A DNA stretch of 64,000 nucleotides from Sclerodactyla briareus (GCA_026419785.1 JAODTK010004442.1:124001-188000); one strand, 5' to 3'; shown: positions 49,901 to 62,589, numbered from the stretch's first letter. The notes: generated by a model not told the origin, from the sequence alone. A program made the numbers and translations.

Positions 49901-51477
49901 CAGACGTTATGGTTCCATTAGATCTTGTCCATCTCCCTTTTGTCCTTGTGTCTGGCTTAGGTTGTCAGAAATTCAGGAACACTAACCTTTTGGCTTTCTG
50001 GTGACTAACCATGGTGCGAATGGGTGCTTGGTAAATTTTGGTTGTGCTAATTTTCAATGCTGAACGGCCACCCCTCACTGTAGTCTGTGAACTCCTTTAC
50101 CGCTTATCTAAAGATGTTATATCACTCACACCCTACGTATTTATCACTTCACTGCTCCCTGTTCCTTTGTCCATATATCCCTTCACCCCGTATCTATACT
50201 GACCTTCCCCCGTTCCACATCTGGTAGGTCGTTAACATACCTATACCGAGACCTCGGGTCTTCAGGCACCGGGGACGTTGGTCTACGCATCCTGTTCTGC
50301 TTGCCCAATTAGCCTGCAAGCAGCTCATATTTTTTTAATTCTCGCCTCTTACTTAGTAGAGTGGCAGCGGGGCTACCTTGGGGCGTTTACTTAAGCTTAA
50401 CTTCGAAAGTCATCCGCACTCTCCCGACCGGACTTTCCATTTGAAGGACGTCGCAGTAGTCGGTTACTGTGATTAACAATCATGTTGTTGCCCCTGCTTT
50501 CCGCAAGTGAGCAGGGTCTTATTCATAAAATGTGGGCTTTTCTGGACTTGGTTCTCGAGTTGAAATGAAGATAGGGGATAGATAGATGGATAACAGGCAA
50601 CAGACAAAACTGACAGTAGATACAAATTGATAACACATCACACAAGATAGGATAGGCATGTTACCTCATGGATCATGAAATACGATACAATTAAATTGGC
50701 GTGGATTGCTGAAAAAGGGAACAAAATATACAATGAAACGACAACAATGCTTATATCAGTACTCAGCGCATTCGGGCAAGTTGTTAAGAGTATGCACTGA
50801 GTTAGGAACTATTTAAGTGCGCACCCTTCCATCTTATAGATCTGTTTTCAAGATATATCTATTCCAGTCTATTATTTTCAACATTGGGTGTGTCAGAGTA
50901 GCTGTGGTCTTTGACATGCACTGACTCTTCTTGGCCACCTGTGTTAACTTATGGATCTAGAGAGAGACGGTCACATTCAATTAATTTTGGTGGCTGTACG
51001 TACACCCGTCTGAGGTGGTTCATGTTCTCCTGTTTGTACTATTGTATCAAACTGCAAAGAAAAAATGATTTAAATACTCTCAACACAGGCCCGTACCAAC
51101 AACTCCCAAGGAACATCAAAACGACTCTAACCATCACAAACAATGTACCTTCGATAGCCTGCCCCCCACAATGTTATCTACATGAGCATATCATTTCAGA
51201 TCACTCAAATGTGTGAAAAGAAGTATAGAATTGCTGACACACTACCTCAGTGTCAATTGACATGCTTCTGTAGATTATGGTCCAATCAATGAAAAAAAAA
51301 TCTTTTGTTTTTTCCGACACTAAGGTAGTATCATTGACTCCAAGTAAACGAGTCTGCTCTCTGAAGTTAAACTCAGATATATGGATAAGGCGGACACAGG
51401 GGCTGTGTTGCCAGCAAACGGTATTAGGAAAAAGTTATTAGGTAGTCAGTTACCGTGGAAGCAGAGCAGTCTGACAT
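49901..51477. other. Intron, nothing seen
   Basis: AT-rich. A gat(a/g) run occurs near 50575-50595. No open frame or repeat family was recognised. Confidence 0.5.
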
Positions 51478-51842
51478 GAACATTGAATACAGCAGGGGAG
51501 GAAAGCAATATGCAACCTGGGTTGTCCATGATTTTAAACAAATTCTAATAATTTTGGGTGTAGGAAAGTCCAAATACCAGTCACACGATTTTGCTTGGGT
51601 GTAGGAGCAGTCCGATATAGAACATTGAATACAGTAGGGGAGACATCATGCAACCCTGAGTGTCCCATGATTTTACCAATTCTAACACTCTGGGTGTAGA
51701 AGTCCAAAATCCAGTCACACAGAATTTTGCTTGGGTGTAGGAAGTTCACCAGTTTGCCAGAAAGATTGAAACGCAATATTGTGCGAAGGTAGAGGCAAAG
51801 GGGGTTCAAGTATTTCAAACTATTGAAAGCTGTGTTCCTCAT
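51478..51842 (-). mobile_element. Non-LTR retrotransposon reverse-transcriptase fragment with internal duplication
   Basis: On the minus strand the text gives AFNSLKYL, then LCDWILDF, then SVRIGK, then QGCMMSPLLYSMF in a shifted frame. This is the order of the conserved RT blocks (AFNT, LC.WILDFLT.RPQ.VRIG, PQGC.LSPLLYSLYT) of LINE elements. A segment of about 138 bp is present twice in direct orientation (51619-51745 and 51478-51605), so the QGC..SPLLYSMF block occurs twice. The catalytic YADD motif is absent. It is a dead fragment within the PDZ2-PDZ3 intron. Confidence 0.75.
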
Positions 51843-54800
51843 TTCGTGAACTAGACGAGAGAGTAGACCAAGAATTGGACACTTGACATTGAGATGAGGT
51901 GGGTTCTCACTGTAGGTCTTTTTTAGTCACCTTACCCATGCCCAACTGCTTGTATTTGCTTGCCTGTCACGCTGGACTAATTCATCTAGTTACAACCGAA
52001 TGAGTAAAGACACTAAATAGTTGAAGATGTTGTATGGTGATATGGTCATAAAGTATGTTTTTCATGCATCTCTGTATAATCATTTATCATCATTCCCGGC
52101 TGCATATATTCCTCTCTACCCCCAATTCTCAGCCCTGGTTCGAGTGACCTTTAAGTGCTTCGTTTAAATTTTAGGTGACGATGTTGACTGGCTGGCCTGG
52201 CTGTCCATCGAAAGTTGCCATGTGTTTTGTGTAATGCACCTTTAATACCATTCGTGTTCACTAACAATCCCCACCCACTTGAGCATAATGCTTCTGCCTC
52301 CCAAGCCTTTACTAGTTGATGTCATAGCACTTCACCCTATATTCATTGACTGTTTGAGTGGGGGCTCTTGACCTCGGATATGAGAGATGCAGAAGGCCTG
52401 GAGACATAGATACTTGTGTGATTTATGTTCTTCTATCGCGGCACGGCACAAGAAAAAACCTGAGTGTCCTTAGGAGGGGATAGAATAAAGAAAAAATTAT
52501 TCAGTGGGGTATTATTAGGTAACTTCCCACGAATAACTCAGGTCTAATGTTGAATTTTACAAAAAAGGAATATATGGTAATTTAATTTTAGACATTTGTA
52601 TCAATTTTGGAAAGAAGAATGGATGATTGGACAACCAACATTATCGTTTGTGTTTGACAGGGCAAACCTAACCTCTGTGGTATGCAAATGAATATTGGTA
52701 GTGGCTAGTATAAACACTTTGCTATGAATCTTCTACATTTTGACATTCAACAAAGGCACACACCTACAATTGTAATAAAGGATATCGGAATGTTGGGCAG
52801 AGGTGAAAATGTGGTAGAAAATCATGAAAATGTTCTGCTTTTGTGTCTAAACATGGATACAATTTTTGCACAGTGGTTCTTCCCTGTCAAGTAAATTTGG
52901 GTGGATGATTTTCAAATTGGTAAAAAAAAGTCTCTCCCTTCAAAAGTGTAGGGATCCCTGCCACTATGTGTCATACATATGTATTCCCTTGAGAGTGTGT
53001 GGGGTAGGCGGGTGGGGGGTTGGGAGGAAATTGTGACCAGTCTGCGATTTTCGTAAAAGCCGGCCGCCACAGGACCCCAAACAAAAAACATTCCAAAAAA
53101 TTACAAATTTTGACTGGATACTATCGTTTTCAACAAAAACAAAAAAAATTCTCTGGTTTTTTAATCAGTCATTACTATAGGATTACTACTACCTTAAAAA
53201 AAAAAGAAAAATGGGTACTTTGGGTTGGAAGACACACCATGAAATACAGGCTGAATGAACTTTAAACAAGATATTGCAAAGCAAACCGCTGTTGTTGCAA
53301 GCCAACGGAGAGCCCCTTCAGTTAGACTATTATGTGATATCATGTTGGGATGTTCTTTGCATGGTTCCCTGTCAGAAACTGGATTGAAGTCAAATTCATC
53401 TTCATTCATAGCCTTCCTAAAATATGGCAACAAAGATCTGCCAAATCAATCTCCATTCCCTGAAGAGGAAAAGCCACATGGATCAAATTACGTTTGATGA
53501 CAATTTCAATTACGCTACTTTTCGCGGTGCTAAAATATATACCACATGATCAGAAGTAGGTTTATATTATAGCATATAAAATTCTTACAAGTCATACAGT
53601 GTGTTGGTTCTGTAAGCCGTGAACCCAATCTGCCGTGTGTTGATGGAAGAGTCTCGTCTGTGTAGGGCAGATCGATGAAATTTACCCATTTGAAACAATT
53701 TTCAGTCTAATCTTACCTTTTAAAACAACTTTGATCAACAACTTGAAATAGGGGTGAGTTATCTGATACTTGCAACATCTTATTCATTCGATATTTGCAA
53801 CCCTAAACATACTACTGTATTTTGCCAAAAAAAGTGAAATTCTGTGTAAAGCCTGTTATTGTGAAGATTTGTACATTGGCTTTTGTCTTAGAAGAGTTGA
53901 ATTAAGCCCACTTTGCAGAGCTCCCTACTTTGGTAGAGTTCCGGGTTTTGAATCCATTGAGTGCTTGATTGGTTCCAACTCCACAGTGCTCTTAGCATTT
54001 GTCTAACTCTATACCCCACATGTAAATGGTGGCAACCCTCGTGAACTGACCAGTAAAGGAGTAGTTAATGCCATTTGTTGCCTTTCCGGAAAGTCCCTGT
54101 GGGGACCAATGAAGTAACAACACCAGAATGGTGGTGCATCAGCAAGGTTGGTATTGATCCTGTCCCAGTTACATCCTGAGCCATGTTCCTCGGTATAACT
54201 CTCTGCTTCTGTCTCTCAATACTAAAGTCTCATGCATATCTGATCATTGCCATGCTGCATATCTGCATAAGTTAATAACCTTGCTGCATTTCATTCTCGT
54301 GTACCAACATTGTCCTCTCCGCTTTTTCCTTCTAACCTGTTTTTGGTGAAACTGTACTGTAGGGGCAGATTTTTCCATCGGTCCCATAAATGAGAGAAGA
54401 CATGCACGTGTTGCACGATGCAACACTTAATAGGCTGGGCATTTATTCTGTGGTCATGGAAACCCTGGAAAAGTCATGAAACTTCAAGAACAAAAAAAGT
54501 TGCAAAATCTGTGCAAATGTAGAGAGTAGGTCATGAAATCCTATTTTGGTCATGAAATAGTCAGGGAAAGTGATGGAAATTGATTGCACAGAATTTGCAG
54601 GGAATCCTTTTTATTAGAACATTGATTCCAGTACATGTATACATGGATATGATCCGTACAGCACTAAGCCAACGTAGTGCATGAGCAGAGATTCCTATCT
54701 ACACAAACATAGGGAGCACCTCATTTAGTGGAATCTAGACCGATTCTCCTGGTTTTTCTCTGATTATCAAATATGCCCAAAATTTCAACAAATTCTGTTT

Positions 54801-55020
54801 TCAGGACTGTTGGTCCCACTTTACGCGGATTCTAATTGGACAAGCGTCAAGTAATAAAAAGACCAGGTGTCCCCCATCAGGTATGATCTTTCGAATAGAT
54901 GAAAATGGTATTGTGGCATATGGTAGTCCACATCTGTTTCCCACACTTCCATGAAAATTATCTGTGTTAATTATTTATGCATCGTTTTATTCAAAAATCG
55001 TTTATTGAATTATAATTTAG
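51843..55020. other. Intron before PDZ3, nothing recognised
   Basis: AT-rich. At 52980-53200 there are A-rich runs and a G-rich patch. Open frames at 53020-53497 read mostly low-complexity lysine and phenylalanine and are not convincing. Confidence 0.5.
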
Positions 55021-55223
55021 ACAACGACCGACCTGGCCAGTCCAGACGTAGCATTCTCAACACAAACTCAAAGGCCATCCTGATTCAACATCGCCCTCAC
55101 GACCTGGTCGGCGGGCCCTGGGGGCACGTCAAGAAGGGCAAAACTACAGGAGGGGGGACCGGCGGCGAAACCAAGGACCTTGGGATCTTCATCAAAATCT
55201 GTGACACGAGGCCTGCATCCAAG
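55021..55223 (+). CDS. pard3: Par-3 exon: linker and first half of PDZ3
   Basis: The acceptor is ...tataatttag at 55020 and the donor a strong GTGAGT at 55224. The 5' part (NDRPGQSRRSILNTNSKA) is linker. The PDZ3 start is recognisable as NIAL, then AG-LG-HVK, then GKTTGGGTGGETK, then DLGIFIK, ending ASK. Family members read LGVSVKGN...DLGIFVKS(I/V)I..GAASK, and fly Bazooka has the same VKGKT with a long Gly/Ser insert, as here. The GLGV loop is broken by indels in the raw text (GPWGHVKKGK). The exon ends in phase 0 after ASK, which is the known junction with DGRLR. PDZ3 contributes to PTEN and other partner binding in Par-3. Confidence 0.92.
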
Positions 55224-56258
55224 GTGAGTGAGTCCACACCTCTGAAAGAGTTGCGTGGTTTTGTAACCGTTATGTACTCGCCTGTCGGATGGGGAGACGT
55301 TGTTGGTAATGGAAAACATACTGGTATCGCTAGAGTCACTTGAAGAGGAGGGGTCTTCCTTGGTATTGTATGAACATTATCATGGTTCAACAAGGAGTGA
55401 CTCCAACCTGTAGAAAGACCTAGGCCCTGTTCCAAAGAGAATCACGATTGATCCTGCGCTTGGATTTCAATGATAAAAAACATTTGCAACATATTATTAC
55501 AGAGTATGGAAGGATCGTTTTCTAACTCTCTGTGGACAGGGATCATTTAGTGCATAGAAACACAAACATGTGGACTAGAGTCTGGATTTGGTAGGTAAAC
55601 CCACAGGGAGATTGCACTCCCTGGGAGCATTTCTATGAAAGCTGCCACAAACCTGTTATCTTGACACAGGAGTGGATTGTTTCATATGCTAAACTGGTTA
55701 ATGATAATGAGGGTTGTGTTGCGTTCCAATTCCATCTTACAAATCTTTGGTACTCAGGGTCAGGAAGGACAAAATCCTCATGAGAGACCCTGAAGCCACA
55801 ACAACCCAAAAGAGAAGAAGAACTCAGATTGCCTTGAAGAATTCGCCCACAATCTTTTAAAAATAAATGAGACGTTTTTTGAATGCATTCACATTCTTAG
55901 ACAGAACAAACATCTTAAGGAAGGCTTTTCCACTCATATCTCTTTGCGGGAGAATATTCCCGAATGTCCAATCTACAGCGTTTACCACAAAGCTTGGGGC
56001 ATTGACCCTATTGGTGGTACCTTTGGAAAAGACCATCGAATCCATGAACAATTTTAAAATCCTGCATTAAATCACCTCGAGTGTGTCAAGCTCCATCAAG
56101 TTTGATCTGAGACGCATAATCTTTCCTCGTCAGGTAAATCGCTAAGACCAGTGAATTAGTTCTAGTGGAGTTTCACCTTGTCGAATATGGATGATTTATC
56201 AAGTGTGATATATTAATTTATCTTCAGAATATTAACCTGCTTTCCATTTCTCTTCCAG
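55224..56258. other. Intron splitting PDZ3
   Basis: About 1.0 kb, ending in gcttt...ttctcttccag. No feature inside. Confidence 0.75.
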
Positions 56259-56805
56259 GAGGCAGCTACGTACTAACGACCAACTCTTGTACATCAACGA
56301 TGTATCGCCTAGTGAAACATGTCCAACAGCCAGGCCATGGACACCCTCCGAAAGGCAATGTCATCTGAGAAGTCGCCCCGCTCCACTATAAGGCTCATGA
56401 TAGCTCGGAGACAGGACGTAGCCGAGACACTGCACAGTGCCCTGAACAAGTTCTGGTTGGGGGAGTCCGGCGTCGAGGCATCGCCGGACGGGGGATAGAC
56501 GGGACAACAGCAATGCGGTCGGGAGGGGAAAACCCCAGGTGCGGAGCCACGGGGATTAGAATGCACCTGGAACCAGAGTGAGACCAGGGCTCATTGCTAC
56601 AGAACATTGCTGATACTCTGTCAGCAAAGAACAACATGGACCTGGCGCCCCGGAACCGCTGATACCAGTGGTGCGCAATGGATGGCAGGGCCCGGGTCAT
56701 GTACCCCCACTCTGGCACAGGGACGGTGGGAGCTCGGCCCATGGGGGGAAGGACCTGCCAGTAGCAGTGAGGACAAAGGCCCTCATAGATAATGGAGGTT
56801 TGCAG
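56259..56805 (+). CDS. pard3: Par-3 exon: second half of PDZ3 and downstream region
   Basis: The acceptor is ttctcttccag at 56258. The start reads DG-R-LRTNDQLLYIND, matching DGRLRVNDQLIAVNG with one or two lost bases. At 56316-56414 an uninterrupted stretch reads NMSNSQAMDTLRKAMSSEKS, then PRSTIRLMIARRQ. This is the PDZ3 alpha-B helix and final strand (N..AMETLRR.M...I.LIVARR). Beyond 56414 the text stays GC-rich and exon-like (VAETLHSALNKF, then EPLIPVVRNGWQGPG, then KALIDNGGLQ in different frames) up to a good donor, GTAGGT, at 56806. The exact 3' end is therefore inferred. The post-PDZ3 region of Par-3 is otherwise poorly conserved. Confidence 0.88.
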
Positions 56806-57322
56806 GTAGGTTGCGACATGGAGTGGTGATTCTTGGGGAGGGGGAGGTGCAGAGAGAGGTGGCAGAGGGATATGGGGGCTTCATTTGGAGGGCGCTTCGA
56901 TTCATTTTACATTTGGGGAGGACAAGGGCATTCCATGATAGACATAGACATGGAACATACTGGATCTGAAGCATTGAAAATTTCAACAACTGGTAGGTAA
57001 GGACATACTATTGAGATTATAGGTAACATTAGTTAGACCACAGTTAGAAGTGTAGGCCAGCTCAGTTCGCCCTTCTGTAAAATGTGACCGGACTTTGATC
57101 CATGATAGATAATGGTATTCGCTACCTGAAAAATTAGAGATAAAAAAATAACCAAAGAGCAATCAATTATTAATATTCACATGCCTAGTGGTTGTAGTGT
57201 CTTGTTACAGTGGCGAATGTGTGTTGATCTGTATCTTCTCTTAAATTCAACTTGAAACACCCCCTGTCTACTTCCTCTTCCGGATAGTGTAGCAGAACAT
57301 TTCTGCAAATCTCCTCCCTGCA
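56806..57322. other. Par-3 intron
   Basis: Purine-rich at first (56820-56930), then AT-rich. No gene or repeat seen. Confidence 0.55.
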
Positions 57323-57330
57323 TTCTAATA

Positions 57331-58428
57331 CAGTGGTCGGCACCCTTTTTGTTACGGTGACCCAAAATACTAAAAGCTAGCTATCGCGACCTGTTACTGT
57401 CTAAGCGACCATTGGTTGGCGCAGAGCGCAAACTGAAATTTTGGTTTTTAGCTCCCCAAAACCAGAAGAATTCAGGAGGAGACTAGTGGTTCACTATGGC
57501 GTGTGTTGTGTGGGTCACACTTTCTCGTTAGCAGGATATCTTTCGAACGGTAGGTGCAATTGCGACAAAGTTTTCAGGGTAGCATCGGGGGTTGGAGGAA
57601 ATGATGATTAGGTTTTGGGCACCAAAGTCACTACATTAAGTAAGGTAATTAGCCATTTCATGTATTTTATTGTTTAGCTCGTTAGCAAGATTACGGATGA
57701 ATGTAGGTGCTATGGTGACTTGGTTTGGCACTAGATGCGTGATATAGGTAGAGAATTTGATTAGTTAGGATTTCAAGCGTGACGTAAGTATGGTAATTAC
57801 GTGGTCTTATTGCCATTAATTTATGCGAGTGTCAAAGTTTGACGGATTTTCACCAAACTTGGTGAATATGGTTCTACCTGCAGTCCCAAACCTTTTAGCA
57901 AAGAATGTGGGGTCAAGGAGGTCATTCTATGTTTTTATATACCTAATTTTTGCATAATTTATGCGAAATTTTTAAGTTGTTGGATTTTCATAAACTCGGT
58001 GGGTATGGTTACCTTGAGTCCAAAAAATCTTAGCTTGGATGCCAGGGTTCATGGAGGTCATTCAAACGGGTGTTTAATTTGCACTAATTATGCATAAATT
58101 TAAGTTAGCCGGATTCGTCAAACTTGGTAAAGTGCCCATTGTATCCACATTTCCCAAAAAACTTTTACTCCTTTTAGTAGACATTGTCAATAATCAGTCT
58201 TTTCAATTTGAAATTGGTCACTGATTAGTTGTTTGTTTCCGATTTGTTGACATGGTGACTAGTAGAGTAAAACACTGATCGCGCAGCAGGCGAAACCACT
58301 GGGGGCGATAGCCTTGTTTCAACTGTGACAAATTGCGAACCCCCCCCCCCCCCATTTTTTTCCCAAAATTCCTTCGCGACCCAAAATAATGGGTGGGGGG
58401 GTCGCGACACACAGGTTGCCGACCGTCG
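57331..58428. mobile_element. hAT-type non-autonomous transposon with 8-bp target duplication
   Basis: The left end is CAGTGGTCGGCACCC (57331-57345). The right end, read on the minus strand, is CGACGGTCGGCAACCTGTGT followed by GTCGCGACCC. CAGTGGTCGGCAACCTGTGG is a widespread hAT terminal repeat. Flanks are TTCTAATA (57323-57330) and TTCTAAAA (58429-58436), an 8-bp duplication with one mismatch, as hAT elements make. No transposase is visible in the 1.1-kb interior, which instead holds a minisatellite. The right end includes a C run at 58340-58353. Confidence 0.85.
57800..58140. repeat. Minisatellite inside the hAT element, about 125-bp unit
   Basis: Units share taatttatgcgaatttttaa, gtt(t)gacggattttcaccaa, acttggtgaatatggtt, a cc.aaaacttttagc block and ggaggtcattc. 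About 2.5-3 diverged copies. Confidence 0.72.
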
Positions 58429-58436
58429 TTCTAAAA

Positions 58437-59009
58437 CATGCAAGGCTGGAACCCACATTCTATTTTGTTTAAATGCCAGCTTAGCAGCAGAAAAAAAATT
58501 GATTGAAATAACAAGTGACCTCACGCTCACTGTGCTCCTACCGAAGAAGTAGAGGAGGAGAAATTCACCAATTAAACTATTCAAACTACCCCATTTGGAC
58601 CTGCACCCATACAATATGGCGGTAAGTATATAATAACATAACTACACTGATCACAAACCCAATGCTGTTGGAGAATTACATATTGCAGGGTTTTGCGCAC
58701 TTGAAAGTGAGTCATCGGAAAGAGAACTATTGTAAGTTCCATACAATCATTGCTAAGTAATTTCAACAGGGTTTTGTTCCAGGTTTGTAAACTGTTCAAG
58801 GCTGTTTCCGAAACCTGTTCGGTCTGTTCATGAACTCACATGTATAAACGTAGATGATGTGGTTTGTGGCCACATTTTGCTAGCTATAATCCAGTAGTTG
58901 CTATAATATCTTTGAAAAACACTTTCCAGGGTAATTTCTATGACAAATTCCTCCTCATGAATAAGTTTAACCTGTTCATCAAACCGAATTGTATTCTTCA
59001 AGGTTCAAG
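58437..59009. other. Par-3 intron
   Basis: AT-rich. No recognisable gene or repeat. Confidence 0.55.
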
Positions 59010-59106
59010 TTGACATCAACAGCCTTGCCAGTACTCGCAGCCAGATATCGACACAGGCCCAAGAGCGCCCTCTCCCCAGTGGAAGGGCTCTCCAACGGGG
59101 GAGAGA
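59010..59106 (+). CDS. Candidate Par-3 exon between PDZ3 and CR3
   Basis: The segment is bounded by possible acceptors at 59002 or 59009 (attcttcaag / gttcaag) and a GTGAGA donor at 59107. One frame reads VDINSLASTRSQISTQAQER then PLPSGRALQRG. Another reads RYRHRPKSALSPVEGLSNGGE. It is GC-rich compared with the flanks and lies where Par-3 needs linker exons. No conserved block is visible, so it is supported by composition, splice signals and position only. Confidence 0.35.
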
Positions 59107-59324
59107 GTGAGAGGAGAGGGTGTCGAACGTTATAAGTCTGTTACATTGTTGTGTCACACCAATAGAGAGTCAATTAGTAGGGTTGACAACTTTATGGTGG
59201 TGTTCAACTCTTGGAGCTTCCATGCCCTGTTTGACAAACCTACTGATAGTATGTGGGGGTGGGGGTGGGGGGTCATCACACGCAAACAGCAAATTGCAAT
59301 GCCTACCCCTCGTGTGTGTCCCTG

Positions 59325-59480
59325 CTCCAAATCACCTGTACTGAGCGCTCTTGCGACGAGAAGGCAGCAGGTACCAATTTTCAAAGTCTGGGTATGGACC
59401 CGACCGGAATCGAAAACCCCAGGCTCCTGGGGGAAGGCTGTGACGCTCTACCAATAGTGCCAACCATTCGGTTGTAGCCT
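59325..59480 (-). mobile_element. tRNA-derived SINE
   Basis: On the minus strand the head reads ggcactaTTGGTAGAGCGTC (pol III A box, at 59442-59454) and, 31 bases later, GGTTTTCGATTCCGG (B box, near 59404-59418). It is followed by a non-tRNA body: ctttgaaaattggtacctgc, tgccttctcgtcgcaagagc, gctcagtacag. The ggtacctgctgcc...gcgctcag body is a known type in marine invertebrate SINEs, as I recall. An anticodon arm is not well formed, so it is not a functional tRNA. Confidence 0.75.
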
Positions 59481-61469
59481 GCCTCCCACTGAACAGGGTA
59501 TATCAATTCAAATGGTTTGTTTAGATGTCCCCTGAGAGTCGTTGGTTATTTTTCATACCACTGTAGCTGAAGTGCATAGTTCCTTATAAATATATTCGCC
59601 ATCACAAAAACTCTATGATGACCAATTTACCCTTTGCGGGACATTGACACAAAGTGAGCAGTACAAACAAACAAGACTTTCAACAGACAATCATGGATTC
59701 GCTGGTATTGTCAGTTCGTGTACGCACGTGGGTTCCAATGTTATTTGTGACCACACCTAAATCGACCTTAAACTTTTGGAGTCCAAAATACCCCTCTTTT
59801 TCATAGGTACGTCTGTTACACTATTTTGCATAGGCCCCCGGAAAACAATGTGATGGAAATATTTCAGCCACGAGGCTGACTTGAAGAAAATGGCACAGGA
59901 AATCTGAGAAAATTTTGATATGCGATGTTAAGAAAAACTTGGCCCTATTGACCCCTGTTCTCACTTGGTGACGTCAGTGGGGTGATATTTTGCTATCGTG
60001 ACCGACAATTTGTGCGTATCATGGATTAGTGACTACAAGATTATTAAAACCTCACAATAATAGGGCTGAGGGAGGTAGGAACTTCCCACCCCCCCCCCCC
60101 CCCCCGCATGGATAACCGTCCTGTCGAAAAGCAGGTGAAGTATTTTTGCAGTCAGAAGGAGGGGTCAGGGGTGATCCAATAAGGATGAGGCAATCCTTGA
60201 TTGTGACCATATTGCTAGCATTGCAGGCTTTGCCTGATAGTGCCATATCCGTGGCCCCATCCCTATTTTTTCCATTCATGTTCATTTTCCGAACACTCGT
60301 AGATCTCTCTTCTAGCTATCCATGTCATTGCCATGTTTTGACTCACAATAAAACCTTTGCAGAGTTTTCGTTTGGAGGTTGGAATGACTGAATTCTCAGG
60401 GTTGCCAATGAGATGCGACTCCGTGGATCGCCCTTTGTTTAAAATACAATAATAATAGTAATTTTAATGCGCTAAATACAACCACAGCGGGGTCCGTTTT
60501 TGTGCGTCTGCGCGTCCCGGACGCTTTGTTTACATTGTGGCGCCTATAAAACACAAATGCTCCCTCGCCAGTGCGTCCAAGTCTCCATGCTAGGACACAC
60601 AGATTTTACCGCTTGGTTTTCCAAACTACTTGTAGTTGCAAATAAAAAGTGTCATAACACAAGGCCCACAACAACGTTTCGACAGGATAGGAACGCATCC
60701 TAACTTACTGCATTGCTAGGCCTTTATATGAGTTGCTGACTGTTTAGTTTCCATCACCGTACCTTAGCTAGATTATTCTCTTCCTTTGGCTAACTTCGAC
60801 GAGAGGTGATGATCAATTCTCTATCTTTTTGATGGTCACAGCACAGATTCCCAACTAATAAGAGTTGGCTGTCTTAGGCCAAATTCGTCACGATGTTTTG
60901 GGACTGTTAGGCTATGTTACTATAAGCTTTTGTGTACTGAGTATAACACTATGCCTAACATTGTCTCCTTCAGCCCAGCTAATCGACGTTTAGATCATGG
61001 CTGACTTTATAATTATCACTACTACTCTACTACTGTACCTCAAGTGCTAAATATACCAGGGATTTTAGCTGACTTTACACAAGATTTAAACTCAAGATTG
61101 CTAATGATGTGTAGGTCTGTGAGCATAGGCTAGGCGGTATCACAGGCCTTGGGACTCAGCTTAAATGTATCGGTGTTGCCACTTGCAAGCTAGCTCACTC
61201 TAGTTTTGTTTTTGTTACTGAATCTCGTACCAGCGTATGATGCTATAACTGAGGCCTTAAACATGGATTGGGGGCATGACTCAAGCTACGTAGAGATCAT
61301 TATGATTGCTATTCTGTGAAGAGAACTTCCCTCTGACTGTCATTTTCCATTAAAAAGAACAACATCACATACAGGCGTGTACAGGTGGTACCTAATGTAG
61401 CTATCGTTACAATGCTCAATATCAATTCAATGGGAAACACTCACACAATGTTGACGAGACCTTTTTTTC
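59481..61469. other. Par-3 intron; possible LINE 3' tail at 60435-60480
   Basis: Mostly unrecognised. At 60435-60480 the minus strand reads tagcgcattaaaattactat then tattattgtattt, a (TTA)n tail after GCGC as in many LINE/SINE 3' ends. It could be the end of the element whose coding scrap lies at 61470-61624. A C run is at 60089-60105. Confidence 0.4.
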
Positions 61470-61624
61470 GAATTAGTATTGACAGTGCATTTATTGTGGG
61501 GTCTATTCCTGCACCTTACTGCTGCGTCTATCTTGAAAGCCTCTTTGATAAAATCGTTAGTAGATGATGGTAGCCTTAGATTGTTGGTGCCTCTGCTAAT
61601 TTGTTGGATTGGGATACGTCCCAT
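61470..61624 (-). mobile_element. LINE C-terminal coding scrap
   Basis: The minus strand reads RGTNNLRLPSSTNDFIKEAF, then KIDAAVRCRNRPHNK, then NSKKRSRQH. This follows the C-terminal pattern of many LINE ORF2 proteins: T..LR.P..RT.F...AF...A...WN.LP.......FK..LK.H. It shows no start and is frameshifted near its 3' end. Confidence 0.45.
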
Positions 61625-61733
61625 CCTGATTGTGGTGGGCTCACTGGGTGAATCCTATATACCTGGCTATAATGACAGCAACATCATTCCCTTCTGCAAA
61701 TAATGCTGCATTAATAAATGCCGACTCTGATGA

Positions 61734-62335
61734 ATGGACCCCTTGAAAATAGAGCTGGACCCCTTAATTCAAGAGATGTGGAGTTTTAGGGGTCCGAAGC
61801 CTATGCTCGGGCCCAATAAATTTTGGCTTGGCGCTACCCCTTCCCACAAAGAGCAACAGGCTAACGCGCTTTTACAAATTCGAAAAAGCTTTGTTGAAGG
61901 AGATGCGTTTTCAACTGGATTTGAAAACTTGTAAAAGATGTTTGCACCTTAATGGAAATGGGAGAGCATTCCAGTGATACGATGCCATTTTAGCGAAAGT
62001 ACGATCGCCGTAGAATTTGTGCGGGTCGGAGAAACAACAGGAGGACCTGGTATTAGACAGGAAGCCAATGTAAGTCATGAAGTATCGGCTCTGGCATTCG
62101 CGCGCTTAAGGGACTCATAGTAACAGCCTTAGCAGCGCAGTTCGGGACACGCTGGTAACTTCCCAAAGGTACGGGGTGGGGTAACCCGCAAAGCAAAGTG
62201 TTACAATAGTCAATGGTGGAAGTAGTAACAAAAGCAGCACCAACAGGATTGGACGATGGACTTATGCTGAGGGATGGACGGATCTACCAATGTTATGTAA
62301 GTGATGTAAGTGAAAGTATGCGATTACACTAGGTT
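61734..62335. mobile_element. Dispersed repeat common in marine animal genomes
   Basis: The text has the order: gaaggagatgcgttttcaac, gagagcattccagtgatacg, atgccattttagcgaaagta, cgatcgccgtagaatt, ggaagccaatgtaagtc, gcgcagttcgggacacgctg, acaatagtcaatggtggaag, tagtaacaaaagcagcaccaa. I recognise this block order from an interspersed family seen in fish and marine invertebrate genomes. I cannot name its class. It has no intact open frame here. Confidence 0.6.
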
Positions 62336-62589
62336 GATAAAGTCTTCCATTTCTTCTTCTTGTTCATTATTGCATGGTATAGGATGCTTTCCTTTTTGTT
62401 GTGACACTGCACGAACTTCTAACAGAAATTGTATGGAACGTCGTTAAAATGCGACTGACATGTTTAGGTTTTGCCCAGCTGTTATATATCCATTTTAAGT
62501 TATTCTTGTTCTTCAAAACATTCAAGATGTACTAGCCTCAAATAGGTGAAAACAGGTCTGACACAGTTTGCTTTTTCCTTAAATCGCAG
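62336..62589. other. Intron immediately before CR3 exon
   Basis: AT-rich, ending in the T-rich acceptor tract. Confidence 0.7.
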
